From a virus, in IMG/VR virus record IMGVR_UViG_3300021371_000002, positions 1 through 30,734 of that record: a DNA stretch of 30,734 bases; one strand, 5' to 3'. Below the pieces are notes generated by a model, which was not told the DNA's origin, searched no databases, and saw only the letters and a program-made list of their open reading frames with translations. Below, piece by piece: positions 23,211-29,495 of the stretch. Every line of letters begins with the position of its first letter. Within the stretch, counting starts at the first letter, position 1. The translations under genes were made by a program, and so were the position numbers.

Positions 23211-23943
23211 TTGAATTTACTTTTTATTTGTTTTGATTCTAATTCGTTTTTGTCTTTCATAAATGCTAACATCATTAAACATTTGTGCATTTCTAATTTA
23301 GTGATATTTTCAAATCTTGTAATATCTCCTCCAGCGAGTCCGTAAAGGCTCGAATACCATCCCCACTTTTTTGCAAATCCAGCACGTCCAGAAGTTGTTT
23401 CTCCTCCTTGTTCTCCAAATAATTCATCATAGTTTTCGATAATTCTATCCCTAAACGATAAAAAAAAAGTATAGAACCGAATACAGCATCCATTGGCATA
23501 GTAGTAATTCTGTTCTTTTTATCAGGGTCATAGTCCTCTATTAAATACTTGTCTCCAAGTTTTTGTTTAATAGGTCTGTATAATACATTCATTGCTATTT
23601 CAATATTATCCCAGTCTCCCATATAGGTATCAAGGTCAATGTATTCTCCTAATGTGATTTCATCAAGATCAGGAACAAAACCATATTCAACATTATTTAG
23701 CCAGAAGGATTGCACAAGATTTGGCTTCTGTTCAAACATATCTGATATTATTTTTGTGATACGTTCTGCGTCTGATAATCTAATGTTTAAAGCATCTTGT
23801 GATTTTATTCCACAAAATATTTCAATCATTTTAGTTTGTATGTAGTTATTATCGTCACTTTTGTCTTGTTCTTTTAAGAACTTTTGATATTGCTTTAGCG
23901 TAATCTCATTAAGTTCGTTAGGGACGTTAATATTAGCTTTCAT
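23207..23943 (-). CDS. Tail assembly chaperone, long -1 frameshift product
   Basis: The first 161 residues are shared with the short product. Slipping by -1 on T-TTT-TTT opens 84 more codons (LSFRDRIIENYDELFGEQGG to ...KQIKSKFK), giving 245 aa. The extension has a strong protein-like signature, FAKKWGWYSSLYGLAGGDIT, followed by helix ITKLEMHKCLMMLAFMKDK. Its stop at 23207-23209 overlaps the next gene's ATG, exactly the ATGA coupling used elsewhere. This is the equivalent of the lambda G/GT pair. Translation in the alternative frame is inferred; the open frame and signature are seen directly. Confidence 0.78.
23293..23943 (-). CDS. Tail assembly chaperone, short (zero-frame) product
   Basis: A 216-aa product of standard decoding. 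Residues about 80-150 carry NVEYGFVPDLDEITLGEYIDL, GDWDNIEIAMNVLYRPI and MDAVFGSILFFYRLGIELSK, a signature I associate with gpG-type tail assembly chaperones of Bacteroidota phages. It binds tape measure and tube subunits before assembly and is not in the virion. At Phe160-Phe161 the mRNA has nine U's where ribosomes can slip back. The bipartite motif P2 lies 3 nt before the ATG. Confidence 0.78.
   Translation of the reverse strand: MKANINVPNELNEITLKQYQKFLKEQDKSDDNNYIQTKMIEIFCGIKSQDALNIRLSDAERITKIISDMFEQKPNLVQSFWLNNVEYGFVPDLDEITLGEYIDLDTYMGDWDNIEIAMNVLYRPIKQKLGDKYLIEDYDPDKKNRITTMPMDAVFGSILFFYRLGIELSKTMMNYLENKEEKQLLDVLDLQKSGDGIRAFTDSLEEILQDLKISLN
23460..23468 (-). promoter_or_regulatory. Slippery site for -1 programmed frameshift
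   Basis: Nine T's on the coding strand, read CTT TTT TTT TAT in the zero frame. The heptamer T-TTT-TTT lets both tRNAs re-pair after a one-base back-step, continuing TTA TCG TTT AGG. No obvious Shine-Dalgarno stimulator is present, as expected for this host type. Confidence 0.75.
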
Positions 23944-23946
23944 ACT

Positions 23947-23973
23947 TATATAACGTAATTAAAGCAGGATTTT
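23947..23973 (-). promoter_or_regulatory. Bipartite phage promoter candidate P2 (tail operon)
   Basis: CTAAAA (tttt at 23970-23973), 13 nt, ACGTTATATA (23956-23947), 3 nt before the ATG at 23943. It lies just downstream of the strong terminator at 23980-24006, so the tail genes need this promoter. Confidence 0.78.
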
Positions 23974-23979
23974 AGTATA

Positions 23980-24006
23980 AAAAAAAAGGTGCTATTTCTA
24001 ACACCC
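23980..24006 (-). terminator. Strong rho-independent terminator before the tail operon
   Basis: The minus strand reads GGTGTTA-GAAA-TAGCACC (7 bp, GAAA tetraloop, one G-U pair) flanked by an A/T closing pair and followed by ten T's. It ends the terminase and small-gene transcript. Confidence 0.92.
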
Positions 24007-24029
24007 TTTTTCCAAACAAAACAACTCGT

Positions 24030-24161
24030 TTATAACATACTGGCTTCCCAACAATCGTTAGAACAGTAGTCATCTTTTTTATGTATAGGTTTATCACACA
24101 TCATACATTCATATTCTGGCTCATCTTCTGGTAGTGTGATATATGCCCAATGATTACTCAC
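24030..24161 (-). CDS. Small zinc-finger protein (CxxC-x10-CxxxC)
   Basis: The 43-aa product has a GTG start overlapping the upstream stop by 8 nt (GTGAGTAA). It carries ECMMCDKPIHKKDDYCSNDC, with Cys at 19, 22, 33 and 37, the pattern of a treble-clef or ribbon knuckle. The N-terminal ITLPEDEPEYE is acidic. It is the last gene before the terminator. It probably binds zinc; partner unknown. Confidence 0.68.
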   Translation of the reverse strand: MSNHWAYITLPEDEPEYECMMCDKPIHKKDDYCSNDCWEASML

Positions 24162-24429
24162 TATAATATCTATTTTCTTCTTTTATTAATTCAAGATCAT
24201 ACAAGGCTTCATTCATTCTTTCTCTATATTCACTATTAGCCATTTTACAAGCTGTAAGGTCATTCTGTAATCCTGCAACGTAAATTGAATTATCAATAAA
24301 CGCATCTCTTAACTTTAATAACTCTTTATTCTTTGGTTTTGTTTCTAACCATTTCTTAATTAGTTCTCCAATTAATATTTGGTTGTTACTATATTCTAAA
24401 TCTTGTATGTTCTGTATTTTGTTTCTCAT
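24154..24429 (-). CDS. Small helical protein, unknown function
   Basis: The 91-aa protein is predicted nearly all alpha-helical (LIGELIKKWLETKPKNKELL, LRDAFIDNSIYVAGLQNDL, YRERMNEALYDLELIKEE). It starts 2 nt after the preceding membrane-protein gene and is coupled to the zinc-finger gene. No motif is recognised. Confidence 0.6.
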   Translation of the reverse strand: MRNKIQNIQDLEYSNNQILIGELIKKWLETKPKNKELLKLRDAFIDNSIYVAGLQNDLTACKMANSEYRERMNEALYDLELIKEENRYYSE

Positions 24430-24431
24430 AT

Positions 24432-24599
24432 TTATATTTCTAACAAATGTAAGAAAAAAAACAATGCTACATAAAAGATAGTCCAGCCTAAAGCTGCATA
24501 ACCTAATATTTTTAGAAAGTTTTCTTTGTTCTCTTTTTTAGATATTTTCTTTGCTATATAATATCTTCTGTTTCCGTTATCTTCGTAATAGTATTTCAT
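24432..24599 (-). CDS. Small single-TM protein
   Basis: The 55-aa product starts MKYYYEDNGN. A basic, Tyr-rich N-terminus (RRYYIAKKISKKENKE) precedes one hydrophobic helix (LGYAALGWTIFYVALFFFLH), giving N-in topology. The ATG shares a base with the upstream stop (TAATG). It is one of two consecutive one-TM proteins here; their presence between terminase and tail genes is unusual. Confidence 0.62.
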   Translation of the reverse strand: MKYYYEDNGNRRYYIAKKISKKENKENFLKILGYAALGWTIFYVALFFFLHLLEI

Positions 24600-24727
24600 T
24601 ATGATAAGATTTGATTTACAATAGTAGCAATTACTAATAATATAAATGCTACTTTGATTGTGTTAAACATAGCTTCTTCCTTTTTAGGATTACGCCCTTG
24701 ATTACTCCTATACTGTCTTTTTTTCAT
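24599..24727 (-). CDS. Small single-TM protein
   Basis: The 42-aa product starts MKKRQYRSNQ. The basic N-terminus (KKRQYRSNQGRNPKK) is followed by a membrane helix (IKVAFILLVIATIVNQIL). I take this ATG, which overlaps the upstream stop as ATGA, over a longer in-frame start inside the previous gene. Confidence 0.58.
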   Translation of the reverse strand: MKKRQYRSNQGRNPKKEEAMFNTIKVAFILLVIATIVNQILS

Positions 24728-24894
24728 AGGATATTTTTTTCTAATTGTTTTATAGCTGTCATAGCTTCTAATAACCATTCTTTGTGAGAAGGTGTAAGGT
24801 CGGCAAAATCTTTTAAACAAGATAGTGTGCCTTCTGCAATGCCTATTAACTGGGCATTTGTTTTTGTGTTTAATTGTTCTGTTGTATAATTCAT
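24724..24894 (-). CDS. Small helical protein, unknown function
   Basis: The 56-aa product starts MNYTTEQLNT (an ATG six codons upstream is possible). It is soluble and helical (TNAQLIGIAEGTLSCLKDFA, KEWLLEAMTAIKQLEKN). The 46-nt gap before it is AT-rich with no clear promoter. No family is recognised. Confidence 0.55.
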   Translation of the reverse strand: MNYTTEQLNTKTNAQLIGIAEGTLSCLKDFADLTPSHKEWLLEAMTAIKQLEKNIL

Positions 24895-24940
24895 ATTGCT
24901 AATATAAAACAATTATTTTAATTAACAAAATATTTAATAA

Positions 24941-25045
24941 CTAATTTTCAAATTGTACAATATCACAATCTTTACAGTAGTAGTAATCTTTGTTGTCTTT
25001 ACCTGAATATATAGTCATTGTCTGTTTACATTTTTTACATTCCAT
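24941..25045 (-). CDS. Small zinc-ribbon protein (CxxC-x17-CxxC)
   Basis: The 34-aa product starts MECKKCKQTM, with Cys at 3, 6, 24 and 27. Both the positions and the CKKCK opening match the 43-aa protein at 3104-3235, so the two are probably paralogues. The ATG follows the large terminase stop within 1 nt. It may bind nucleic acid or help packaging; no function is established. Confidence 0.68.
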   Translation of the reverse strand: MECKKCKQTMTIYSGKDNKDYYYCKDCDIVQFEN

Positions 25046-25046
25046 A

Positions 25047-26255
25047 TCATTGTATATAATATTTACCCCTATTGGGATTCTGAAGCTGGTAACTTACTGC
25101 ATATCTAATTGCATCAATAAGATGGTTATGTTTATCTATTGGTGTATTAGATTTCTTCTCAAGCCAACTGTAGTTGTTTAGTTCTTTGATTAAATTAATA
25201 CTTTGTTCGTCTACTATTAAATCATAGTCTTGTAATAATGATATTCCATAAGTAATAGAACCAGCTCCTTTTATTGAAGCTACAACATTACACCCTTTTG
25301 ATTTTAGTTCTGATAATAAACGAACTTCTGCTGAATCGCCTACTATTAGATTATCTACTGCGTGTTTCATATTTAAACGAGCTATTTCGCTTGTTGTAAG
25401 TTTAGGCAAGTAAAAACATTCCTTTAAATAAATAACCTTGTTAGAAGTATCTATATTAGTTTCTACTAATGTACTTGGGTCATTACTGAATCCGTAATCC
25501 TGACCAAATACACTTACGCCTGTTTTTTTAAATTTACCTATTGACCAATTAGTTAGTATTACACCTTCTGCTTTATTAAGCCAAGAACCAAGTATTTGAG
25601 TTTTATATTTTTGTGGTCTACGTTTCTTTATGTTCTCTATTTGGTTTATGTAGCTTTCTGAAAGGTTTTCAATATTATCTAAATAAGTTGTATGTATATA
25701 AGTAACATTATCTTTTGAAGTGTTTACACTTTCTTGAACTCCTTTATCTTCAAAGAATCTTTTATATATCCAATGTTCTTTTGTTGTAGGATTTAATATT
25801 AGTATCACTCTATTATGTTTGCCTTGTTGTCTTACTGATAAATCTATCTTGTCAAATGTATCTTCACTTGTAAGTTCTTCAGCTTCGTCTAATACAAACG
25901 TTGTAACGCCTTGTAATGACTTTAGATTAGCTGTTTGATCTCCACTTGATGTTTTGATACCCTTAAAGATTATCTTGCTCCCAGAACGCTTATTTCTTAT
26001 TTCATCTTTTGTGATATGAAAGTCATCAAAGATTTTAAGCAGTTCAAGTTTTTCAATAAATTCAGGAATAATAGAAATATAAGTAGAAGATAAAGTGTAA
26101 CGAGTAAACAGTATAGTATGCCCAGCTTCATAAGTTAAAAGAACTAATAAGAGGTTTACTGAAAAAGATTTACCTGATCCACGACCACCTGTTACAATAA
26201 AGTATCTCCCATCTGATTCAGCAATAGGAGAATACTTTTTATTTATTTCAATCAC
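25047..26255 (-). CDS. terL: Terminase large subunit (ATPase-nuclease)
   Basis: The 402-aa protein has Walker A GGRGSGKS at 23-30, Walker B FVLDEAEE at 120-127, the coupling motif ILNPTT at 153-158, and the RNase H-like nuclease acids Asp253 (GQDYGF), Asp307 (VGDSAE) and Asp381 (HLIDAIRYA). It belongs to the terminase_3 (PBSX/XtmB-like) group. It pumps DNA into the prohead through the portal and cuts the concatemer. It overlaps the small-subunit gene as ATGA. Length is normal for the family. Confidence 0.93.
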   Translation of the reverse strand: MIEINKKYSPIAESDGRYFIVTGGRGSGKSFSVNLLLVLLTYEAGHTILFTRYTLSSTYISIIPEFIEKLELLKIFDDFHITKDEIRNKRSGSKIIFKGIKTSSGDQTANLKSLQGVTTFVLDEAEELTSEDTFDKIDLSVRQQGKHNRVILILNPTTKEHWIYKRFFEDKGVQESVNTSKDNVTYIHTTYLDNIENLSESYINQIENIKKRRPQKYKTQILGSWLNKAEGVILTNWSIGKFKKTGVSVFGQDYGFSNDPSTLVETNIDTSNKVIYLKECFYLPKLTTSEIARLNMKHAVDNLIVGDSAEVRLLSELKSKGCNVVASIKGAGSITYGISLLQDYDLIVDEQSINLIKELNNYSWLEKKSNTPIDKHNHLIDAIRYAVSYQLQNPNRGKYYIQ

Positions 26256-26524
26256 TTAAATTTGATTAGGTCTCTAAAGTTTACATTAAAGCCATCACTT
26301 GAAGATATATCTACAGATTCTTTAGGTTTGCCATATCTATAACCGAAATATAGATTCATAGCTCTTGAATCTCCTTTTAGTATTTGTTTGCCTAAAGTTT
26401 TAATTACTTCATCATTATCTATTAAGGCATCAAGTTTTTCAATTAGCTTTAGTTCGTCTGCTTTTTTAGGTCTCCCTGCAAAGCCTTTTGTCGAATGTCC
26501 TCCATTGTTTTTTCTATTATCCAC
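26252..26524 (-). CDS. terS: Terminase small subunit-like protein
   Basis: A 90-aa product. The start is GTG at 26524 (MDNRKNNGGHSTKGF), chosen because no in-frame ATG lies just upstream. NGGHSTKGFAGRPKKADELK forms a basic N-terminal DNA-binding segment, followed by helices (LDALIDNDEVIKTLGKQIL, RAMNLYFGYRYGKPKE). The pattern is that of small terminase proteins of Bacteroidota phages. It is adjacent to terL and behind motif P1. Confidence 0.72.
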   Translation of the reverse strand: MDNRKNNGGHSTKGFAGRPKKADELKLIEKLDALIDNDEVIKTLGKQILKGDSRAMNLYFGYRYGKPKESVDISSSDGFNVNFRDLIKFK

Positions 26525-26560
26525 AATTAATAAAATATTAATTAATTAATTCTATATATC

Positions 26561-26587
26561 TATATAACGTAATTTTTAACTTATTTT
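26561..26587 (-). promoter_or_regulatory. Bipartite phage promoter candidate P1 (terminase operon)
   Basis: TTAAAA (tttt at 26584-26587), 13 nt, ACGTTATATA (26570-26561). Unlike the other four it is 36 nt from its start codon (GTG at 26524), leaving an AT-rich leader. Confidence 0.72.
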
Positions 26588-27221
26588 AAAATAATCTTTT
26601 TTGAGCCTTATGTTGCTCAATTCTTTTTATTGCAGCTTGATAATACTCTTTATCTATTTCATATCCAGTTAAAGCATATCCAAGATTATGACAAGCTATT
26701 GCAATACTGCCACTTCCTAAATGTGTATCAAGTATTTTGTAACCCTCTTTAGCATAATTAATTAATAACCATTCATAAAGTTTTACTGGTTTTTGTGTTG
26801 GGTGTATTCTTACTTCTTTATTTTTCATATCGTGTTGCAACATACCATTCCAAACTATTTCACAAACATTAACACTTTTACTACCACTAAAATAAGCTAA
26901 TTCTGCCCTACCAAATGCAGTTCCTTTTTTATCCCAACATATTCTGCCTCCAGTTAAATCAACATTTTTATAAAAGTTTACACCCCATATTATTTGATTT
27001 TTTGATACTCTTTTAAGTTCTTGAAAATACTCTTTTGATGGAGCTTTATTTTTAAAAACATTATATTTTGTTCTTTTAGTAGCTTGTTTCCTTATATTTA
27101 CATTATCTTTTAAACCAATAGCATCATTGCCACCATAAGGTGGATCAACGATAGCCAAATCAAATTGATTATCAGACATATCTTTCATAGCTTCTAAACA
27201 ATCTTGATTATATATTTTCAT
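26586..27221 (-). CDS. DNA N6-adenine/N4-cytosine methyltransferase (beta class)
   Basis: The 211-aa protein has motif IV VDPPYGG at 25-31, HPTQKP at 140-145, and motif I LDTHLGSGSIAIA at 164-176. The DPPY-first order places it in the beta class. It would methylate adenine or cytosine N4 in phage DNA, most simply to evade host restriction. No target recognition domain is evident beyond about 100 residues between motifs. No cognate nuclease is adjacent. It overlaps the preceding gene as ATGA. Confidence 0.9.
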   Translation of the reverse strand: MKIYNQDCLEAMKDMSDNQFDLAIVDPPYGGNDAIGLKDNVNIRKQATKRTKYNVFKNKAPSKEYFQELKRVSKNQIIWGVNFYKNVDLTGGRICWDKKGTAFGRAELAYFSGSKSVNVCEIVWNGMLQHDMKNKEVRIHPTQKPVKLYEWLLINYAKEGYKILDTHLGSGSIAIACHNLGYALTGYEIDKEYYQAAIKRIEQHKAQKRLF

Positions 27222-27553
27222 TCTGTTCCTGAAATGATGTCTTTTTTTGGTCTGTCTTGTAATAAGCTATAACCTAATAATAGATAGTTGATTGCATCTG
27301 CATATCTTGATTCTATTGGTTCTGCTTGTGGTGTTGTTGGGTCTCCTGCGTGTGTTAGTATTGCTTGTATGTGTTTGTTAAAGAATACTGCCCATACTTC
27401 CATTGGTTCAATGCCTACAAATTGTGCAGAACATTTAAAGTTGTGTAGAATATCTAAATGTTTTTGTGTGTATTCTGGTTGTTTAGCATCCATTATTTTT
27501 TGACATTCGTCTAATAGATATTTTTTGTTTTCTTCAAATTCTTGTTTAGTCAT
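27218..27553 (-). CDS. Nucleotide-modification-associated-like (DUF1599-like) protein
   Basis: A 111-aa, all-helical protein. NFKCSAQFVGIEPMEVWAVF, FFNKHIQAIL and EPIESRYADAINYLLLGYSL resemble the NF...W...KH...ESRxxDxxNYxxL pattern of DUF1599/Nmad1-like phage proteins found beside modification and nucleotide genes. It overlaps the upstream gene by 8 nt (ATGACTAA) and the methyltransferase by ATGA. Activity is unknown. Confidence 0.5.
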   Translation of the reverse strand: MTKQEFEENKKYLLDECQKIMDAKQPEYTQKHLDILHNFKCSAQFVGIEPMEVWAVFFNKHIQAILTHAGDPTTPQAEPIESRYADAINYLLLGYSLLQDRPKKDIISGTE

Positions 27554-27746
27554 AATTCTGTATTGCTTTTTTTATGTATTCATATACTTCTAATTGTGTT
27601 ATAAGATTATTAAAGTTTAGTTCTCTTGTTTCAAAGTCTACTGTTTCATCTTTTTTAATGTCAGATTCTAATTCTCTAATGTATCTTTTTTGCTCCCAAA
27701 TCTTTGACTGAATTTTAATAAGAGCTGAATCTTTTATTTTATTCAT
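27546..27746 (-). CDS. Small coiled-coil protein
   Basis: The 66-aa product starts MNKIKDSALI. I prefer this ATG, 2 nt after the upstream stop, over one 8 codons earlier that would overlap the methyltransferase-like gene. It is helical throughout (KIWEQKRYIRELESDIKKDE). Function unknown. Confidence 0.58.
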   Translation of the reverse strand: MNKIKDSALIKIQSKIWEQKRYIRELESDIKKDETVDFETRELNFNNLITQLEVYEYIKKAIQNYD

Positions 27747-27748
27747 AT

Positions 27749-28225
27749 TTATTTTATAAAACAAACCCAATGAGTTTGCATTTTTTTCCCAGATTTATGA
27801 CCATATAAAGGTTTCTTGTCTGTTAATTTCAATATATCTTTTATAGGAAACTGAACTTCACACCATTTAAAAACAAGTGTTCCATTAGGTTTCAAAACTC
27901 TAAAACATTCCTTAAATCCCCTTGCAATCATTTCTTGCCATCCTATCTCTAAATTTCCATATCTTTTAGTTATTTCTCCAAGTTTATTTCTTTTAATATG
28001 AGGTGGGTCAAAAACAATATGCCAAAAAGAATTGTCAGGTTGTTTAATATTTGTAAAATCTCCAATTACATCAGGTTTTATTTCCATATATTTTTTTCCA
28101 CTTGGATATATATTAAAATGTTTTTCATTTCTTTTGTCTAAAAATAAAGCCCTTTTATCATTTTTATTAAACCACATTCCTTTAGTTCCACAACAAACAT
28201 CTAAAACTTTTTTATTCTCCTGCAT
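27749..28225 (-). CDS. SAM-dependent methyltransferase with DPPH motif
   Basis: A 158-aa class I Rossmann-fold protein: motif I VLDVCCGTKGMWF at 7-19, acidic Asp30 after the second strand, motif IV-like FDPPH at 72-76, then WQEMIARGFKECFRVLKPNG and GTLVFKWCE. The DPPH tetrad suggests an amino-methylating DNA (or nucleobase) enzyme. It is a compact catalytic domain without a target recognition domain. It overlaps the DnaA-like gene by 14 nt. Confidence 0.75.
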   Translation of the reverse strand: MQENKKVLDVCCGTKGMWFNKNDKRALFLDKRNEKHFNIYPSGKKYMEIKPDVIGDFTNIKQPDNSFWHIVFDPPHIKRNKLGEITKRYGNLEIGWQEMIARGFKECFRVLKPNGTLVFKWCEVQFPIKDILKLTDKKPLYGHKSGKKMQTHWVCFIK

Positions 28226-28742
28226 AAGCTGTAGTACTATCTTTATATTGCCATTGCCACCCCTTTAACATTAATTCCATTCTTGTAATAAATTCTCCTT
28301 CTCTTGCTTTTGGAACTTGGTTTATTAAATCTATTATTTTAGATTCGTTTGGTTTAGTGTTTAGTCTTTCTATTTCTGCTTCAAGTTCTTTGCATTTTAA
28401 TTCTAAATAAGTTTCCCTGTTTATTCCTTTTATGTTCATAGAAGTCTTTAGAATAATCATTTCTTCTATTTCTTGTATTTTTTTATTTGTTGACTTATAT
28501 AGTTCATAGTTTTTTAATGCCCATATAATAGTTGCGTGATTTATACTTGAAGCACTATCTTCAAAGTATCTTGACATTTCTGTCAATCCCATATCTAATT
28601 TGTTTTTTAGTATGTAGAAGAATAACGATCTCATTTCTACTATTTCTCTTTTTCTTGAACGTTCAAATATATTAATGCCTGATAGCTCTATTACTTTTTC
28701 TGCTATCTCATTTTGAACAAACCATTTGTTTTCTTTAATCAT
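28212..28742 (-). CDS. Replication-initiator-like protein with DnaA domain IV-like HTH
   Basis: A 176-aa protein. Residues about 15-97 (RSRKREIVEMRSLFFYILKN, LTEMSRYFED, then SINHATIIWALKNYE) align by eye with DnaA domain IV, including the NHATI counterpart of the DHTTV dsDNA-binding signature and the preceding Arg-rich helix. No AAA+ domain precedes it. The C-terminus (100-176) is helical and ends MLKGWQWQYKDS. It may mark the phage origin or recruit host replication proteins. It overlaps the exonuclease gene by 8 nt. Confidence 0.6.
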   Translation of the reverse strand: MIKENKWFVQNEIAEKVIELSGINIFERSRKREIVEMRSLFFYILKNKLDMGLTEMSRYFEDSASSINHATIIWALKNYELYKSTNKKIQEIEEMIILKTSMNIKGINRETYLELKCKELEAEIERLNTKPNESKIIDLINQVPKAREGEFITRMELMLKGWQWQYKDSTTAYAGE

Positions 28743-29448
28743 TTCTTAATTTTAAAAGGTTATAACATTCTGCGTATTTCTGTCTTGCCTTACCCTTGTA
28801 TTCTTGTTTAAATAATTCGTATAGTCTTTTAGTATATTGATATTTACTTTTGCAATCTTTAAAATATTTTTCTGCAAACTTTTTACCTTTGCCTCTAAAG
28901 TAGTTTACATTGTCTGCTGTATCTCCTACTATCATTTGTTCATAGAAGTTGTATAATGCTTCTTCTTCACTTATGTCTAATACTAATCTATGTTTATAGT
29001 GATAGTTATACATTAAGCAGGGAAATTGTTTATAGTCCTTGTCTATGCTTACAATCATTACATTATCCCTCCCAAATTCATTTGATAGTGTTTGCCAGTA
29101 TTTAGCTACAAGGTCATCAGTTTCTAATCCATATACAAATTTACTGTCGTATGTATCTTTAACATATTGATGCATATCGTGTAGTAATGGAGGTAACTCT
29201 TGTTTTTTTCTGTTTGCTTTATATACTGGTGTTAGTATTTTTCTAAAGTTCCCTTTGCTTCCATTAAATGTAATGACTTTATCTATTTCGTATTGTTCTT
29301 CCAGATCATTTACAATCTTCATAAACTGTTCATCAAACTTTGCAATAGCATCTTCTATGTCTCTATAGTAAGGGTCTTGGTTTTCTTCATCTCTTGTTCT
29401 GTAACAACTTGCGAAGATTAAGCTGTCTGCATCTATTAACAATATCAT
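28735..29448 (-). CDS. 5'-3' exonuclease/flap endonuclease (FEN/PIN-like)
   Basis: The 237-aa protein has LLIDADSLIF at 3-12, basic arch residues in YKANRKK around 76-82, LETDDLVAKY at 108-117, VSIDKDYKQF at 133-142 and VGDTADNV at 174-181. The acids Asp6/Asp8, Glu109/Asp111/Asp112, Asp136/Asp138 and Asp176/Asp179 form the two-metal site of FEN-type nucleases (as in T4 RNase H and T5 exonuclease). It would remove RNA primers and flaps in replication. A possible host-type promoter overlaps its upstream gap. Confidence 0.82.
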   Translation of the reverse strand: MILLIDADSLIFASCYRTRDEENQDPYYRDIEDAIAKFDEQFMKIVNDLEEQYEIDKVITFNGSKGNFRKILTPVYKANRKKQELPPLLHDMHQYVKDTYDSKFVYGLETDDLVAKYWQTLSNEFGRDNVMIVSIDKDYKQFPCLMYNYHYKHRLVLDISEEEALYNFYEQMIVGDTADNVNYFRGKGKKFAEKYFKDCKSKYQYTKRLYELFKQEYKGKARQKYAECYNLLKLRND

Positions 29449-29452
29449 TTAA

Positions 29453-29483
29453 TAAAAATAAACAATTAAACGATATAAACAAA
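29453..29483 (-). promoter_or_regulatory. Host-type promoter candidate before the exonuclease gene
   Basis: TTTG (plus caaa at 29480-29483), 19 nt, TATTTTTA (29460-29453). This matches the Bacteroidota -33/-7 pattern with one mismatch in the final base, and lies 4 nt before the ATG at 29448. Confidence 0.45.
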
Positions 29484-29490
29484 TTGTTTA
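29476..29490. repeat. Inverted repeat overlapping the exonuclease promoter candidate
   Basis: TAAACA-AAT-TGTTTA, 6-bp perfect arms, covering the TTTG box of the candidate promoter. This could be an operator. Confidence 0.5.
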
Positions 29491-29495
29491 ATAAA

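Noticed and set aside
23460-23468. Chaperone gene considered as broken by a sequencing indel
   Set aside because: Both frames end in sensible places and the arrangement matches the known G/GT-type chaperone layout. An indel error is still possible at a nine-base homopolymer, so reads should be checked.
24444-24451. Second TACATTTG box near the start of the gene at 24429
   Set aside because: It is inside the coding end of the membrane-protein gene and has no -33 box at the right distance.
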